The position numbers and the translations under genes are program-made. The notes under the pieces were generated by a model. It saw only the letters and a list, made by a program, of their open reading frames with translations, was not told the DNA's origin and ran no database searches. DNA of 64,000 nucleotides from NCBI RefSeq assembly GCF_042731755.1, contig NZ_JBHWLR010000002.1, forward strand, positions 186,001 to 250,000, written 5' to 3'. The DNA is from Promicromonospora sp042731755 (lineage in GTDB: Bacteria > Actinomycetota > Actinomycetes > Actinomycetales > Cellulomonadaceae). Each line of letters starts with the position of its first letter. Positions within the stretch are counted from its first letter, which is position 1. Below are positions 52,487-61,561 of the stretch, piece after piece.

Positions 52487-53359
52487 CTACTCGCTCGGCG
52501 CATACCGCTCTGGCGGTTCGAACGCCACCTCCCCGTCGCGGTCGAGCTCGACGTGCACGGCGCCGCGCAGATCGGTGAGCACCACCACCCTGCTGCCGTC
52601 CTTCGGCACGCGGTCCGGCGAGGTCCGCATCCAGCCCGCCACCTCGTGGCTGCCGGCCGGGGAGTCGTAGGTGACGGTGACGGTGAGCTCGGGGTCGTTG
52701 TGCAGCCAGATGCGGACGTCGCCGAGTCGGACCCGGCCGGCGTGTCGGTGGCCGTCGCGGCGCAGCCGCTCGATGGTCTCCTGGCGGCGCCGGGCGTGCC
52801 GCAGGGCGCCCGGCAGCCGCACCAGGACGACGACGCCCCAGAGGGCGGCGAGCACCGCGACGACCGCCGACACGAGCACGGCCTCGGTGCCCGGGACGCC
52901 ATCGAGCACCTGGCTCACGCGCTGGTCCGCACCCAGCGCAAGGTCTGTCCCCACCGCCGCGCCCACGGTGATCCCCGTCAGCAGCGGCGCCAGGTAGAAC
53001 ATCGACGCGGCCCGCCGCTGGCCGAGATGGTCCTGCGCCCGCTCGCCCAGGTCGACCGTGGCCAGGACGGCCAGATACCCCAGGACGAGCGCCGCGCCGA
53101 TCAGCCAGCCCTGGCCGACAGCGACCGTGCACTCGGTCGACGTCGCGCCGCACAGGACCGACGAGCCGGCCGCCGTCGCGGCGGCCCAGGCCACGAGGCA
53201 CAGCAGCGCCGTCGCCCACAGGCGCGGCGTGACACGTGCGGGGGAGCGGCCCGGGGCCAGCCAGGTGATCCGGGACCCCTTGTCGGTCGCGGAGAACATC
53301 GGCCGGTGCTCCCACACCTCCGCCTGGGCCGCGTCCCGTGGTGCCACAGCGTCCGTCAT
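52487..53359 (-). CDS. Predicted membrane protein, DUF3592-like
   Basis: A 290-residue protein with about four membrane helices (two near residues 48-66 and 85-105, two near 130-150 and 175-200). A soluble C-terminal domain has GRVRLGDVRIWLHNDPELTVTVTYDSPAG, which resembles DUF3592-type beta domains. ATG 53359 follows GGGAGGC; a longer frame to 53533 overlaps the divergent small gene. Function unknown. Confidence 0.7.
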   Translation of the reverse strand: MTDAVAPRDAAQAEVWEHRPMFSATDKGSRITWLAPGRSPARVTPRLWATALLCLVAWAAATAAGSSVLCGATSTECTVAVGQGWLIGAALVLGYLAVLATVDLGERAQDHLGQRRAASMFYLAPLLTGITVGAAVGTDLALGADQRVSQVLDGVPGTEAVLVSAVVAVLAALWGVVVLVRLPGALRHARRRQETIERLRRDGHRHAGRVRLGDVRIWLHNDPELTVTVTYDSPAGSHEVAGWMRTSPDRVPKDGSRVVVLTDLRGAVHVELDRDGEVAFEPPERYAPSE

Positions 53360-53486
53360 GACTGCCTCCCGCTCGGCACGTCGCTCGGCGACGACCGGGC
53401 GGGGCTGCCCTGACCCTCGTTGGTCCGCGAACCGTGCGACCCCATCTTTGCGGGTCAGGGCGGATGCTGACCAGTACAGTCGGCCC

Positions 53487-53678
53487 ATGCCCGCCGCGAG
53501 CGCCGACCGCTCCGTCGTCACGACACCCCGCACGCCGGTGCTCGAGGTGGTGGCGGCTGCCGTGGTCGCCCCGGTGGTCGTGACCGCCGTCGTCTGGACG
53601 TTCGTCAGTGCCTGGAGGCGCGAGGCGTCCGGTTGCGTCGAGTACTCGGGCGGCGACAGCGACTGTCCGGGCGGCTGA
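53487..53678 (+). CDS. Small single-helix membrane protein
   Basis: A 63-residue ORF with one clear membrane helix (VLEVVAAAVVAPVVVTAVVW) and a short acidic tail with two cysteines. It is divergent from the preceding gene. No ribosome-binding site is obvious and no family is recognised, so it is held with moderate confidence. Confidence 0.5.
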   Translation: MPAASADRSVVTTPRTPVLEVVAAAVVAPVVVTAVVWTFVSAWRREASGCVEYSGGDSDCPGG

Positions 53679-53710
53679 CCCGCCCGGACAGGGCCGTCCT
53701 CCGCGCCCGA

Positions 53711-54619
53711 TCAGTTCACTGAGGCGACCCCACCCACCGCGGTAAGGAAGGCCGAAACCGCCGCCGTGAACTTCCCGGGGCTCTCGATGTGGCCCAGGTG
53801 CCCGGTCCGCTCCAGGACCGCCAGCCGCGAGTGCGGCACGGCCTCGTGGATCATCCGGGCCCAGCGCGGACCGCAGATGAAGTCGTCGTCGCCGACCACC
53901 ACCAGCGTGGGCGCCGTGATCGCGGGCAGCTCCTCCCGCACGTCGAAGGCCGGGCCCTCGCCCCAGGCCGGGGCGGCGTACATGCGCAGGGCGTTGCGCC
54001 CGACGGCGAAGTCGGACTCGTGGCCCCAGTAGTCGTGGAAGTAGGCCGGCGAGATCCTGCGCAGCACCTCCGTCGCGCCCTCGTCGTCGGACGGCTCGGG
54101 CCGGCCCGTCAGGCCGGCGACGTAGCCGGCCACCTCGGGATGCTCGGCAACGTGTCGCTTCGCGAACCGCTCCATGTTCGCGACCGCCGTCGACCAGAAG
54201 TCGTCACCGGTCACCGGGGAGGTGTCGTACAGGACCAGCGACGCCACGCGGTCGGGGTGGTCGAGCGCGTAGCGCTGGGCCACGAACCCGCCGTGGGAGT
54301 GCCCGAGCACCATGACCCGCGGCAGCCCCAGGTGCTCCACCACCGCGTGCAGGAAGTGGGTGTACGTGGCCAGGTTGTATCCGCGCAGGTCGGCGAGCCG
54401 GCCCGACGCCCCGGTGCCGACGGGCTCGACGTACACCATGGTCATGGTCCGTTCCAGCTCGGGCATGCGCAGGTAGTCCCAGCCGATCCCGGGCCCGCCC
54501 GGGTGGACGACGCACACGGGGCCGCTTCCGGCGACGTGGTAACGCTGGTCGACGACGGCGCCCTGGTGCTGGACGGCGATGGTGTGAGTACCGAGGGAGA
54601 CGGTGATGTTCGAGGTCAC
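53711..54619 (-). CDS. Alpha/beta hydrolase, proline-iminopeptidase-like
   Basis: A 302-residue hydrolase. The oxyanion region is HPGGPGIGWDYL, the nucleophile elbow GHSHGG (Ser near 108), the acid in VVVGDDDFICG and the catalytic His in GHLGHIESP. No signal peptide. GTG start at 54619. It lies 21 bp after the LacI-type gene on the same strand, so it may be co-regulated with it. Substrate unknown. Confidence 0.88.
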   Translation of the reverse strand: MTSNITVSLGTHTIAVQHQGAVVDQRYHVAGSGPVCVVHPGGPGIGWDYLRMPELERTMTMVYVEPVGTGASGRLADLRGYNLATYTHFLHAVVEHLGLPRVMVLGHSHGGFVAQRYALDHPDRVASLVLYDTSPVTGDDFWSTAVANMERFAKRHVAEHPEVAGYVAGLTGRPEPSDDEGATEVLRRISPAYFHDYWGHESDFAVGRNALRMYAAPAWGEGPAFDVREELPAITAPTLVVVGDDDFICGPRWARMIHEAVPHSRLAVLERTGHLGHIESPGKFTAAVSAFLTAVGGVASVN

Positions 54620-54640
54620 GCCCCCATGACCGGATACCGC

Positions 54641-55663
54641 TCAGACCTGTGACACCGAGGCGGCCGCCGTCGACCCCCGGACCACGAGCCGCGTCGCGAG
54701 CTCCTCCCGGGGCGCTTCCCGCGGCACGCCGCCGCTGATCCGCAGCAGCATGCGCAGCGCCGCCCCGCCCATCTCGGCGATGGGCTGGTGCACCGTGGTC
54801 AGCGCGGGGCTGAGCCAGCGCGCCTCGGGCAGGTCGTCGAAGCCGACCACGCTGACGTCCTCCGGGATGCGCAGCCCGAGCGCGGCGGCGGCGTCGTACG
54901 CCCCGAGCGCGATGGTGTCCGAGCACGCGAAGAGCGCCGTCGGCGTCGTCCCACCGCGCAGGAGGTCGAGGGCCTGCTCCGTGGCGCGCTCGCGCCGCCA
55001 GTCGGTGTGCACCACGCGGTCGTCGGGCAGGTCGAGCCCTGCTTGCGTGACGGCGGAGCGGAACCCGTCGATGCGAGCCTGGCTGTAGAGGTGGGTGCGC
55101 TGCCCGGCCAGGATCCCGAGCTCGCGATGCCCCAGCGCCAGCAGGTGCTCGGCGGCGGCCCGCCCGCCGGCCCAGTTGGCCGCGCCCACGCTCGCGACGG
55201 ACGACGGCGGTTGGCGCACGGGGTCCAGCAGCACGATCGGCACCCGCGCGGCGGCGAGGGTCGCGAGCTGCTCGGCGCTGGTGTCGACCAGGGCGAGCAC
55301 GGCGCCGCGCGGACGGCGCGCGAGCAGGCGGGTGAGCCAGGCGTCGTCGGGCGGCCGGGCCACGGAGACGACGACGTCGAGGCCGGCCTCCTCAGCAGCC
55401 TGCTCCACACCGCTCAGCGCCCGGTTGGCCCACGTGCCCTCGACCCCGCTCAGCACGAGGTCCACGAGCGAGCTCTCGCCGCGCGGCACGGCGTCCCGGC
55501 CGGACCTGCCGCGGTACCCGAGCTCCGCGACGATGCGCATGACCCGGTCGCGGGTCCCGGCCGAGACGTCCGAGCGGCCGCTGAGCACCTTGGAGACGGT
55601 GGGCACCGTCGTCCCGGCCGCCTGCGCGACGTCCGCGAGCGTGGTCCGGCGAGGGTTCGGCAT
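54641..55663 (-). CDS. LacI family regulator of the ThuA operon
   Basis: A 340-residue repressor with the headpiece TTLADVAQAAGTTVPTVSKVLSG and a sensor domain ending FDDLPEARWLSPALTTVHQP. It is divergent from the ThuA/oxidoreductase operon. Two GTTGCGCAAC palindromes lie in the 133-bp gap, fitting sites for this family, so it probably represses both directions until a sugar-derived ligand appears. Confidence 0.92.
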   Translation of the reverse strand: MPNPRRTTLADVAQAAGTTVPTVSKVLSGRSDVSAGTRDRVMRIVAELGYRGRSGRDAVPRGESSLVDLVLSGVEGTWANRALSGVEQAAEEAGLDVVVSVARPPDDAWLTRLLARRPRGAVLALVDTSAEQLATLAAARVPIVLLDPVRQPPSSVASVGAANWAGGRAAAEHLLALGHRELGILAGQRTHLYSQARIDGFRSAVTQAGLDLPDDRVVHTDWRRERATEQALDLLRGGTTPTALFACSDTIALGAYDAAAALGLRIPEDVSVVGFDDLPEARWLSPALTTVHQPIAEMGGAALRMLLRISGGVPREAPREELATRLVVRGSTAAASVSQV

Positions 55664-55688
55664 GCGGCGACCGTAGCGGCGGCATCAA

Positions 55689-55702
55689 AAGTTGCGCAAC
55701 TT
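55689..55702. promoter_or_regulatory. LacI-type operator, proximal to the regulator
   Basis: AAGTTGCGCAACTT is a perfect 14-bp palindrome with the central CG usual in LacI-family sites. It is 26 bp from the regulator start. Confidence 0.88.
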
Positions 55703-55766
55703 ATTGGGGCTTGATCCGGCAAAAGTCCTCGTGTATCAAGGTCGCTGGCACTTTCATCGAGCCACG

Positions 55767-55778
55767 AGTTGCGCAACT
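55767..55778. promoter_or_regulatory. LacI-type operator, proximal to the ThuA gene
   Basis: AGTTGCGCAACT, a second copy of the same palindrome, 18 bp before the ThuA start. The two centres are 77 bp apart, a spacing that could allow looping. Confidence 0.88.
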
Positions 55779-55796
55779 TTTTGGAGCGGAGCACCT

Positions 55797-56507
55797 ATGA
55801 CGACAACGTCGAGCACGAAACGCGCACTGGTCGTGCGCGGAGGGTGGACCGGGCACCAGCCCGTCGAGACCACGGACTCGTTCCTCCCGTTCCTGGCCGA
55901 GCACGGCTACGAGGTCCGGGTCGAGGACTCGACGGCGGTGTACGCCGACGCCGACTACCTGGCCGGCGTCGACGTCATCGTGCAGACCGTGACCATGAGC
56001 ACCATCGAGAACGCCGAGCTGAGCGGCCTGATCGCGGCGGTCGCGGCGGGTACAGGGCTGGCGGGGTGGCACGGCGGCATCGCCGACTCCTACCGGAACA
56101 GCTCCGACTACCTCCAGCTCATCGGCGGCCAGTTCGCCACCCACCCGCCCAAGGCGCCGCGCGCGGAGCTGGCGGGGGAGGCCGCCGACAACTTCCTGCG
56201 GCACACGATCGACATCGTGCCGGAGCGGGCCGACCACCCGATCGTCGCCGGGATCTCGGACTTCGAGCTGACGACCGAGCAGTACTGGGTGCTGTCCGAC
56301 GAGTACAACGACGTGCTGGCGACCACGACGCTCGCCGCACGCGACTTCGACCCGTGGCACCGGCCCGTCACCTGCCCCGCGATCTGGACCCGCCAGTGGG
56401 GTGCGGGCCGCATCTTCGTCTCGACGCCGGGCCACGAGCTGTCCGTCGTCGACGACCCGAACGTCCGTACCGTCATCGAGAGGGGAATCCTGTGGGCCAG
56501 CCGCTGA
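55797..56507 (+). CDS. ThuA-like domain protein
   Basis: A 236-residue protein of the ThuA family, a class I glutamine-amidotransferase-like fold linked to trehalose and other disaccharide use. Seen are ALVVRGGWTGHQPVE at the start, GTGLAGWHGGIADSYR in the middle, and the late RIFVSTPGHE. ATG 55797 has GGAG before it. The next gene's GTG lies within it (16-bp overlap), so they are coupled. Its exact role is unclear in the family. Confidence 0.85.
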   Translation: MTTTSSTKRALVVRGGWTGHQPVETTDSFLPFLAEHGYEVRVEDSTAVYADADYLAGVDVIVQTVTMSTIENAELSGLIAAVAAGTGLAGWHGGIADSYRNSSDYLQLIGGQFATHPPKAPRAELAGEAADNFLRHTIDIVPERADHPIVAGISDFELTTEQYWVLSDEYNDVLATTTLAARDFDPWHRPVTCPAIWTRQWGAGRIFVSTPGHELSVVDDPNVRTVIERGILWASR

Positions 56508-57577
56508 AGGTCGGGATCGTCGGGGTCGGGGCGATCGCCGGCCAGTACCTGTCCACGTTCGAGCGGCTGGACGCCGTCCGCCTGGTCGCCGTCGCCGACC
56601 TCGACGCCGACCGCGCGAAGGCCGTCGCCGCCGAGCAGGGCGTGCGCGCCCTGACCGTCGCGGAGCTGACGACGGACCCCGAGGTGGACCTCGTCCTCAA
56701 CCTCACGATCCCCGCCGCCCACGCCGAGATCGCCCTGCAGGCCATCGCCGGCGGCAAGCACGTGTACGGCGAGAAGCCGCTCGCGGTCACGCCGGCAGAG
56801 GCCCGCACGGTCCTCGACGCCGCGCGGGACGCCGGGGTGCGGGTGGGCTGCGCCCCGGACACCGTGCTCGGCACGGGCGTGCAGACGGCGCGCAAGGCCA
56901 TCGATGACGGCGCGATCGGCCTCCCGGTCGCCGCGACCGCCACCATGACGACGCCGGGCCACGAGCGCTGGCACCCGAACCCCGACTTCTACTACCAGCC
57001 CGGCGGCGGCCCGCTGCTGGACATGGGCCCGTACTACGTGACCGCGCTGGTCACGCTGCTCGGCCCGGTCGAGTCGGTGGTCGGCGCGGCGAGCCACACG
57101 CGTGCCACGCGCACCATCGGGTCCGGCCCCCGGGCGGGGGAGACCGTTCCCGTGGACGTCGACACGCACGTGACCGGGGTGCTCCGGCACGTCTCGGGCG
57201 CGCTGTCGACCCTGGTGATGAGCTTTGACTCGGTCGCCACGCGCGCCTCGAACATCGAGGTCCACGGCCAGGCCGGCTCGCTCGTGGTCCCCGACCCCAA
57301 CCAGTTCGACGGCGACGTCGAGCTGCACGAGCTCGGCGGCTCCTGGCAGACCCTGCCGCCGAGCGCCGGCTACCGGGACGCGGGGCGCGGCTACGGCGTC
57401 GCGGACCTCGCGACGACGCCGGACGGCGTGCCCGCGCGGGCCGACGGCGAGCTCGCGTACCACGTGCTGGAGATCATGACCGCGCTGCTCGCGGCCGCCG
57501 ACCGCGGCACGAGTGTCGCCGTCGAGAGCCGGTGCGAGCGCCCGGCGGCGGTCCCGCTGTCGGACGCGCCGCGCTGA
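56492..57577 (+). CDS. Gfo/Idh/MocA family oxidoreductase
   Basis: A 361-residue dehydrogenase. The nucleotide motif is VGIVGVGAIAGQYL and the catalytic lysine motif is GEKPLAVT near residue 95; the C-terminal domain has PGGGPLLDMGPYY. The start is GTG at 56492 with GAGAGGGGA in front. ThuA and this type of oxidoreductase often occur together in sugar operons. The LacI palindromes upstream of thuA should control both genes. Confidence 0.9.
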   Translation: MGQPLKVGIVGVGAIAGQYLSTFERLDAVRLVAVADLDADRAKAVAAEQGVRALTVAELTTDPEVDLVLNLTIPAAHAEIALQAIAGGKHVYGEKPLAVTPAEARTVLDAARDAGVRVGCAPDTVLGTGVQTARKAIDDGAIGLPVAATATMTTPGHERWHPNPDFYYQPGGGPLLDMGPYYVTALVTLLGPVESVVGAASHTRATRTIGSGPRAGETVPVDVDTHVTGVLRHVSGALSTLVMSFDSVATRASNIEVHGQAGSLVVPDPNQFDGDVELHELGGSWQTLPPSAGYRDAGRGYGVADLATTPDGVPARADGELAYHVLEIMTALLAAADRGTSVAVESRCERPAAVPLSDAPR

Positions 57578-57596
57578 CCAGGGCGCTGACTCGGCG

Positions 57597-57642
57597 CTGA
57601 CCCGGGCCTCGCCTCGCCTCGCCTCGGCGAGGCCCGGGTCAG
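57597..57642. terminator. Long bidirectional terminator hairpin
   Basis: CTGACCCGGGCCTCGCC at 57597 pairs perfectly with its complement at 57626-57642; the 12-base loop repeats CGCCT. It lies between convergent genes and overlaps the TetR stop codon, so it probably stops transcription in both directions. Confidence 0.8.
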
Positions 57643-58202
57643 GGCGCCACGCTGCGCCGGAACGACTGCACCGCGAGGTCGGCCGCGACGTGCCGCGGCA
57701 GGTCCTGGTTGCTCACCTCGGCCGCGGTGTAGAGCAGCGCGTAGAACAGGTTGAGGGCCCAGGACGTCGGGATCCCTGCGCCGATCGCCCCCTCGGCGCG
57801 CGCCCGGTCCACGAGCGCGCGCATCTCCTCGTCGCCGTCGTCGGCGGACCAGTGGGGGTTGCCCTCGAACCTGTTCGGGTCCGCGAACAGGAAGATCACG
57901 CGGTCGCCCATCTCGACCCCCGCGCGCAGGAAGTGCTCGAGCACCTCGATCGCGGGAAGGGCCGCCTCCGCGGCGTCGTCGGACGTCTCCAGCCGGGCCA
58001 GGGAGTCGAGCAGCAGGGCGTCGATGAGCGCCTGCCGGTCGGTGAAGTAGCGGTGCAGCGTCGAGCGACTGACGTCGGCGCGCAGGGCGATGGCGCTGAG
58101 CGACGCCGAGAAGTCGTGCGCCCACACTGCCGCCGCCGCGTCCAGCACAGCGGACCTCGTGCGGGCGCGGGCGCCGCGCTCGTTCTGCTCGGTCGTCGTC
58201 AC
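57639..58202 (-). CDS. TetR family regulator of the ABC exporter
   Basis: A 187-residue regulator with the DNA-binding segment SLSAIALRADVSRSTLHRYFTD. GTG at 58202 is preferred because the longer frame extends across the operator palindrome. It is divergent from an ABC exporter gene, with an 18-bp palindrome between; it probably represses that gene and is relieved by an exported compound. Confidence 0.88.
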   Translation of the reverse strand: MTTTEQNERGARARTRSAVLDAAAAVWAHDFSASLSAIALRADVSRSTLHRYFTDRQALIDALLLDSLARLETSDDAAEAALPAIEVLEHFLRAGVEMGDRVIFLFADPNRFEGNPHWSADDGDEEMRALVDRARAEGAIGAGIPTSWALNLFYALLYTAAEVSNQDLPRHVAADLAVQSFRRSVAP

Positions 58203-58250
58203 AGGCCGAGGGTAGGCCGTCACGCCTGGTGGCACAATCCAGTTGCGGAA

Positions 58251-58268
58251 TGCGACAGGTGTGTCGCA
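58251..58268. promoter_or_regulatory. TetR operator palindrome
   Basis: TGCGACA-GGTG-TGTCGCA, a perfect dyad of 7-bp arms with a 4-bp centre, midway between the TetR and ABC exporter starts. Confidence 0.8.
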
Positions 58269-58331
58269 GAATGGATCACGGCTGTAGAGCCGGTTCAGCA
58301 CGAGCGAGCCACGAGCGGACGGAGCGGTGAC

Positions 58332-60338
58332 GTGTCAGACGGAAGGCTGAAGGCCGGTGCGACGGGCGAGCGGAGCACTCGCGACAAGATCCGCGCCCTG
58401 TGGGCCTACGCCCGCCCGCACAAGGCGGTGCTCGTCGTGGCGCTGCTCCTCGGCGCGGTCGGCACCGCGACCGAGCTCGCGACACCGCTGGTGACCAAGG
58501 CGGTGCTCGACGGGCTGGAGACGTCCGCCTCCCTGGCCACCCCGATCACGATCCTCGCCGTGCTGCTCGTCGCCGGGACGGTCGTCGGCCTGGTCCAGGG
58601 CATCATGCTCGGCACCCTGGCCGAGCGGATCATCCTCGCGGCCCGCACCGGCCTGGTCCGCCACCTGCTGCACGCCCGCGTCCCCGAGGTGACCGCCCGC
58701 CAGCCCGGCGAGCTGGTCACCCGCGTCACCTCCGACACGCTGCTCATCCGCGAGGCGACGACGTCCAGCGTGGTCAACTTCGTCAACGGCGTGATCGGCC
58801 TCGTGGGCGCGATCGTCCTCATGGCCTACCTCGACGTCGTGCTGCTCGGCGTGACGGTCGCCGTCCTGATCCTGGCGGGCATCAGCGTGGTCGCGCTCAT
58901 GCCGCGGCTGTCCCGCGCGCAGCAGGAGGCGCAGGAGCACGTGGGCGCGCTCGGCGGGCGCCTCGAAGGTGTCATCCGTGCGCTGCGGACCGTGAAGTCG
59001 GCCCGGGCGGAGTCGCGGGAGACCGGCCGCGTCTCCGCCCACGCCGAGGCCTCGGCGCGCAGCGGCATCCGCGCCGTGAAGCTCGAGAACGTGTCCTGGA
59101 CGATCACGGGCGTCGCGGTCAACCTGGCGGTGATGCTGCTGCTCGGCGTCGGCGCATGGCGGGTCTCGACGGATGCCATCACGGTGAGCACGCTCGTGGC
59201 GTTCCTGCTGTACGTGTTCCAGCTCATGATGCCCGTCATGCTCCTGACGATGTCGCTGACGTCGCTGCAGTCCGGACTCGCGGCCGCCGCGCGGATCAGC
59301 GAGGTCGAGGAGATGGCGCTGGAGGCGGAGGACGACGCCGCGGCGGCCTCGGCGGCCGGCTGGGACGGTGCGGTGCAGGGCTCCGGCGCCATGGCGGGTG
59401 CGGACGCCGAGCCGCCCCTGGTGCGGCTGCGCGACGTCACCTACCGGTACCCGGCCACGAACGGGGTCGGTGCGGGCAGGATCGCTGCGGGGGCCGCCGG
59501 GACGGACGGTGCCGGGACGGACGGTGCCGGTACGGATGGCGCCGGCGCCGGCCGGCCGCCCGCGCTCGACGGCGTGAGCATCGACGTACCGCGGCGCGGG
59601 CACACGGCGATCGTCGGCCCCTCGGGGGCGGGCAAGACGACGATCATGTCGCTCCTGCTCCGGTTCCTGCACCCTGATGGCGGGCACGTCGAGCTCGACG
59701 GGCGCCCCTACGCGGGGCTGAGCACGGACCAGATCCGGTCCCGGATCGCCTACGTGGAGCAGGACACCCCGATCGTGCCGGGCACGCTGCGCGAGAACCT
59801 CGCCTACGCCGCCCCGGGTGCCACCGACGCGGAGATCTGGGCCGCGGTCGACGCCCTGCGGCTGACCGAACGGGTCGCGGTGCTGCCCGACGGGCTGGAC
59901 ACGGAGGTGAGCGCGTCGCAGCTCTCGGGCGGCGAGCGGCAGCGGGTCGCGGTGGCGCGGGCGCTGGTGGCCCGGCCGGAGATCCTGCTGCTCGACGAGG
60001 CCACGGCGCAGCTCGACGGCCTCACCGAGGCCGCGCTGGCCGAGGCGATCCGGGACGTCGCGAGTACCGGCGTGGTGGTGACGATCGCCCACCGGATCTC
60101 GACCGTCATGGACGCCGATCAGATCGTGCTGCTGGAGCGCGGGCGCGTCCGGGCGACCGGTCGCCACACCGAGCTCCTCGCGAGGGACGAGCTCTACCGC
60201 GAGCTCGTTGCGGCCCTTCGGCTGGACGCGAGCGTCGCGGTGTCGGGCGACGCGGTGTCGGGCAACGGGGTTCTGGGCGAGGCGGCTCCGGGCGGGCCGG
60301 CTCCCGGCGAGGCGGTGCCCACGCCGGCCGGGGCCTGA
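58332..60338 (+). CDS. ABC exporter, fused permease-ATPase (multidrug type)
   Basis: A 668-residue half-transporter. Six membrane helices span residues about 35-310. The ATPase has Walker A GPSGAGKTT, signature LSGGERQRV, Walker B ILLLDEATAQLD, and the H-loop in IAHRIST. Just before Walker A there is an insertion of Gly-Thr-Asp-Gly-Ala repeats (15-bp DNA units). The C-terminal 40 residues are a Gly/Ala/Val/Pro-rich tail. GTG 58332 has GGAG in front. Its divergent TetR gene suggests inducible efflux; the substrate is unknown. Confidence 0.9.
   Translation: MSDGRLKAGATGERSTRDKIRALWAYARPHKAVLVVALLLGAVGTATELATPLVTKAVLDGLETSASLATPITILAVLLVAGTVVGLVQGIMLGTLAERIILAARTGLVRHLLHARVPEVTARQPGELVTRVTSDTLLIREATTSSVVNFVNGVIGLVGAIVLMAYLDVVLLGVTVAVLILAGISVVALMPRLSRAQQEAQEHVGALGGRLEGVIRALRTVKSARAESRETGRVSAHAEASARSGIRAVKLENVSWTITGVAVNLAVMLLLGVGAWRVSTDAITVSTLVAFLLYVFQLMMPVMLLTMSLTSLQSGLAAAARISEVEEMALEAEDDAAAASAAGWDGAVQGSGAMAGADAEPPLVRLRDVTYRYPATNGVGAGRIAAGAAGTDGAGTDGAGTDGAGAGRPPALDGVSIDVPRRGHTAIVGPSGAGKTTIMSLLLRFLHPDGGHVELDGRPYAGLSTDQIRSRIAYVEQDTPIVPGTLRENLAYAAPGATDAEIWAAVDALRLTERVAVLPDGLDTEVSASQLSGGERQRVAVARALVARPEILLLDEATAQLDGLTEAALAEAIRDVASTGVVVTIAHRISTVMDADQIVLLERGRVRATGRHTELLARDELYRELVAALRLDASVAVSGDAVSGNGVLGEAAPGGPAPGEAVPTPAGA
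59499..59543 (+). repeat. Three 15-bp tandem repeats in the ABC exporter gene
   Basis: Units of GGGACGGACGGTGCC, the third slightly changed, encode Gly-Thr-Asp-Gly-Ala repeats in a surface loop of the ATPase domain. Copy changes would keep the frame. Confidence 0.75.
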
Positions 60339-60404
60339 CCGGTGGACCGGGGCCTGCCTGGTGGACCAGGGCGTGACTTGCCTGCCGGGGCGTGACTGGC
60401 TGTA

Positions 60405-61409
60405 CTAGCCGTCGCCCGCCCCGGTGCTCTCCCGCTCGACCAGCCGGTGTGGTGCGATGACGCGCACCGCATCGCGCTCGTCGCCGCCGATCCGTCGCAC
60501 CAGCGCGTCCATGGCGGCCTGCGCGATGGCCCCCTTGTCGGGCGAGACGGTCGTGAGGCTGGGCGTGCCGTACCGGCCGTCCTCGATGTCGTCGAAGCCG
60601 ACCACGGCGACCTGCTCGGGCACGGCGACCCCCGCCTCGTGCAGCGCCCGCAGCGCACCGAGGGCGAGCAGGTCGGAGAAGCAGAACAGGGCGTCGGGCA
60701 GGGTGCGCCCGCGCAGCAGTGCACGGGTGGCGTCGGCCCCGCCGCGCCGGGTGAACCCGTCGACGTAGGCGACGTCGGCGAAGGCGTGCGGTGCCGCGCC
60801 CATCGCGGCCTCGAAGCCGGCCAGCCGGAGGGAGCTGGAGGACCCCTCGGCCCGCTGCGCGCCGACCGCCACGACCCGTTGCCGTCCCGTGGCCAGCAGG
60901 TGCTCGACTGCGTCGCGCGCGGCCACGAAGTTGTCGATGTGCACGTGGTCGAAGCCCGGGTGCGGCTCCTCGCCCAGCAGCACCACGGGCCGCTGCGTGC
61001 GCGACGACTTGCTCAGGTCGTCGTCGGTGAGGCCGAGCGGGCTCACGATCAGGCCGTCGAACACGGCCTTGGTGTCGGCGCGGGCGAGCAGCTCGCGCTC
61101 GCGGTCCCGGTCGCCGTCGGTCTGCTCGATCATGACCGTGTACCCGTGGTGCCGGGCGGCCTCGATGAGCTTGCGGGCGAGCTCCGCGAAGTAGGGGTTG
61201 TCGAGGTCGGGCACCACGAGCGCGGCCATGCCGGTGCGGCCCGACCGCAGCATCCGGCCGATCTCGCTCGGTCGGTAGTCGAGCTCCTCGATGGCGGCGA
61301 GCACGCGCTCGCGGGTGGCCGCGGCGACGTTGACGGTGCCGCTCACCACGTTGGACACGGTGCGCGGCGAGACGCCCGCGAGGCGGGCGACGTCCTCGCG
61401 TCGACCCAC
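60405..61409 (-). CDS. LacI family regulator of the sulfatase
   Basis: A 334-residue repressor with the headpiece REDVARLAGVSPRTVSNVVSG and a full sensor domain (ALFCFSDLLALGALRAL; VGFDDIEDGRYG). GTG 61409 has AAGGAGG upstream, better than a start at 61475. It is divergent from the sulfatase gene; two near-identical 16-bp palindromes lie between them. Confidence 0.92.
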   Translation of the reverse strand: MGRREDVARLAGVSPRTVSNVVSGTVNVAAATRERVLAAIEELDYRPSEIGRMLRSGRTGMAALVVPDLDNPYFAELARKLIEAARHHGYTVMIEQTDGDRDRERELLARADTKAVFDGLIVSPLGLTDDDLSKSSRTQRPVVLLGEEPHPGFDHVHIDNFVAARDAVEHLLATGRQRVVAVGAQRAEGSSSSLRLAGFEAAMGAAPHAFADVAYVDGFTRRGGADATRALLRGRTLPDALFCFSDLLALGALRALHEAGVAVPEQVAVVGFDDIEDGRYGTPSLTTVSPDKGAIAQAAMDALVRRIGGDERDAVRVIAPHRLVERESTGAGDG

Positions 61410-61485
61410 GGTGGCCTCCTTGCGTCCGCGTCGAACCGCTGTGCCGCGTCCACCGACCGTGTTCGGCCTGCTCAACGGCAGCGTC

Positions 61486-61501
61486 CTTGCCTCGCGGCAA
61501 G
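61486..61501. promoter_or_regulatory. LacI operator 1 of the sulfatase locus
   Basis: CTTGCCTCGCGGCAAG, with 6-bp arms. It forms a pair with the site at 61528; consensus CTTGCMTCGYGGCAAG. Confidence 0.85.
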
Positions 61502-61527
61502 CCTACTGGATAGTGTGCGGCGATCGA

Positions 61528-61543
61528 CTTGCATCGTGGCAAG
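61528..61543. promoter_or_regulatory. LacI operator 2 of the sulfatase locus
   Basis: CTTGCATCGTGGCAAG, 18 bp before the sulfatase start and 42 bp from operator 1, so both sites lie on the same face of the helix (four turns). Confidence 0.85.
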
Positions 61544-61561
61544 GCACCGCGGGAGGAAGAC

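Noticed and set aside
59499..59543. Regulatory repeat array
   Set aside because: The units lie within the coding frame of the ABC exporter and encode a Gly-Thr-Asp-Gly-Ala loop; a coding minisatellite is the simpler reading.
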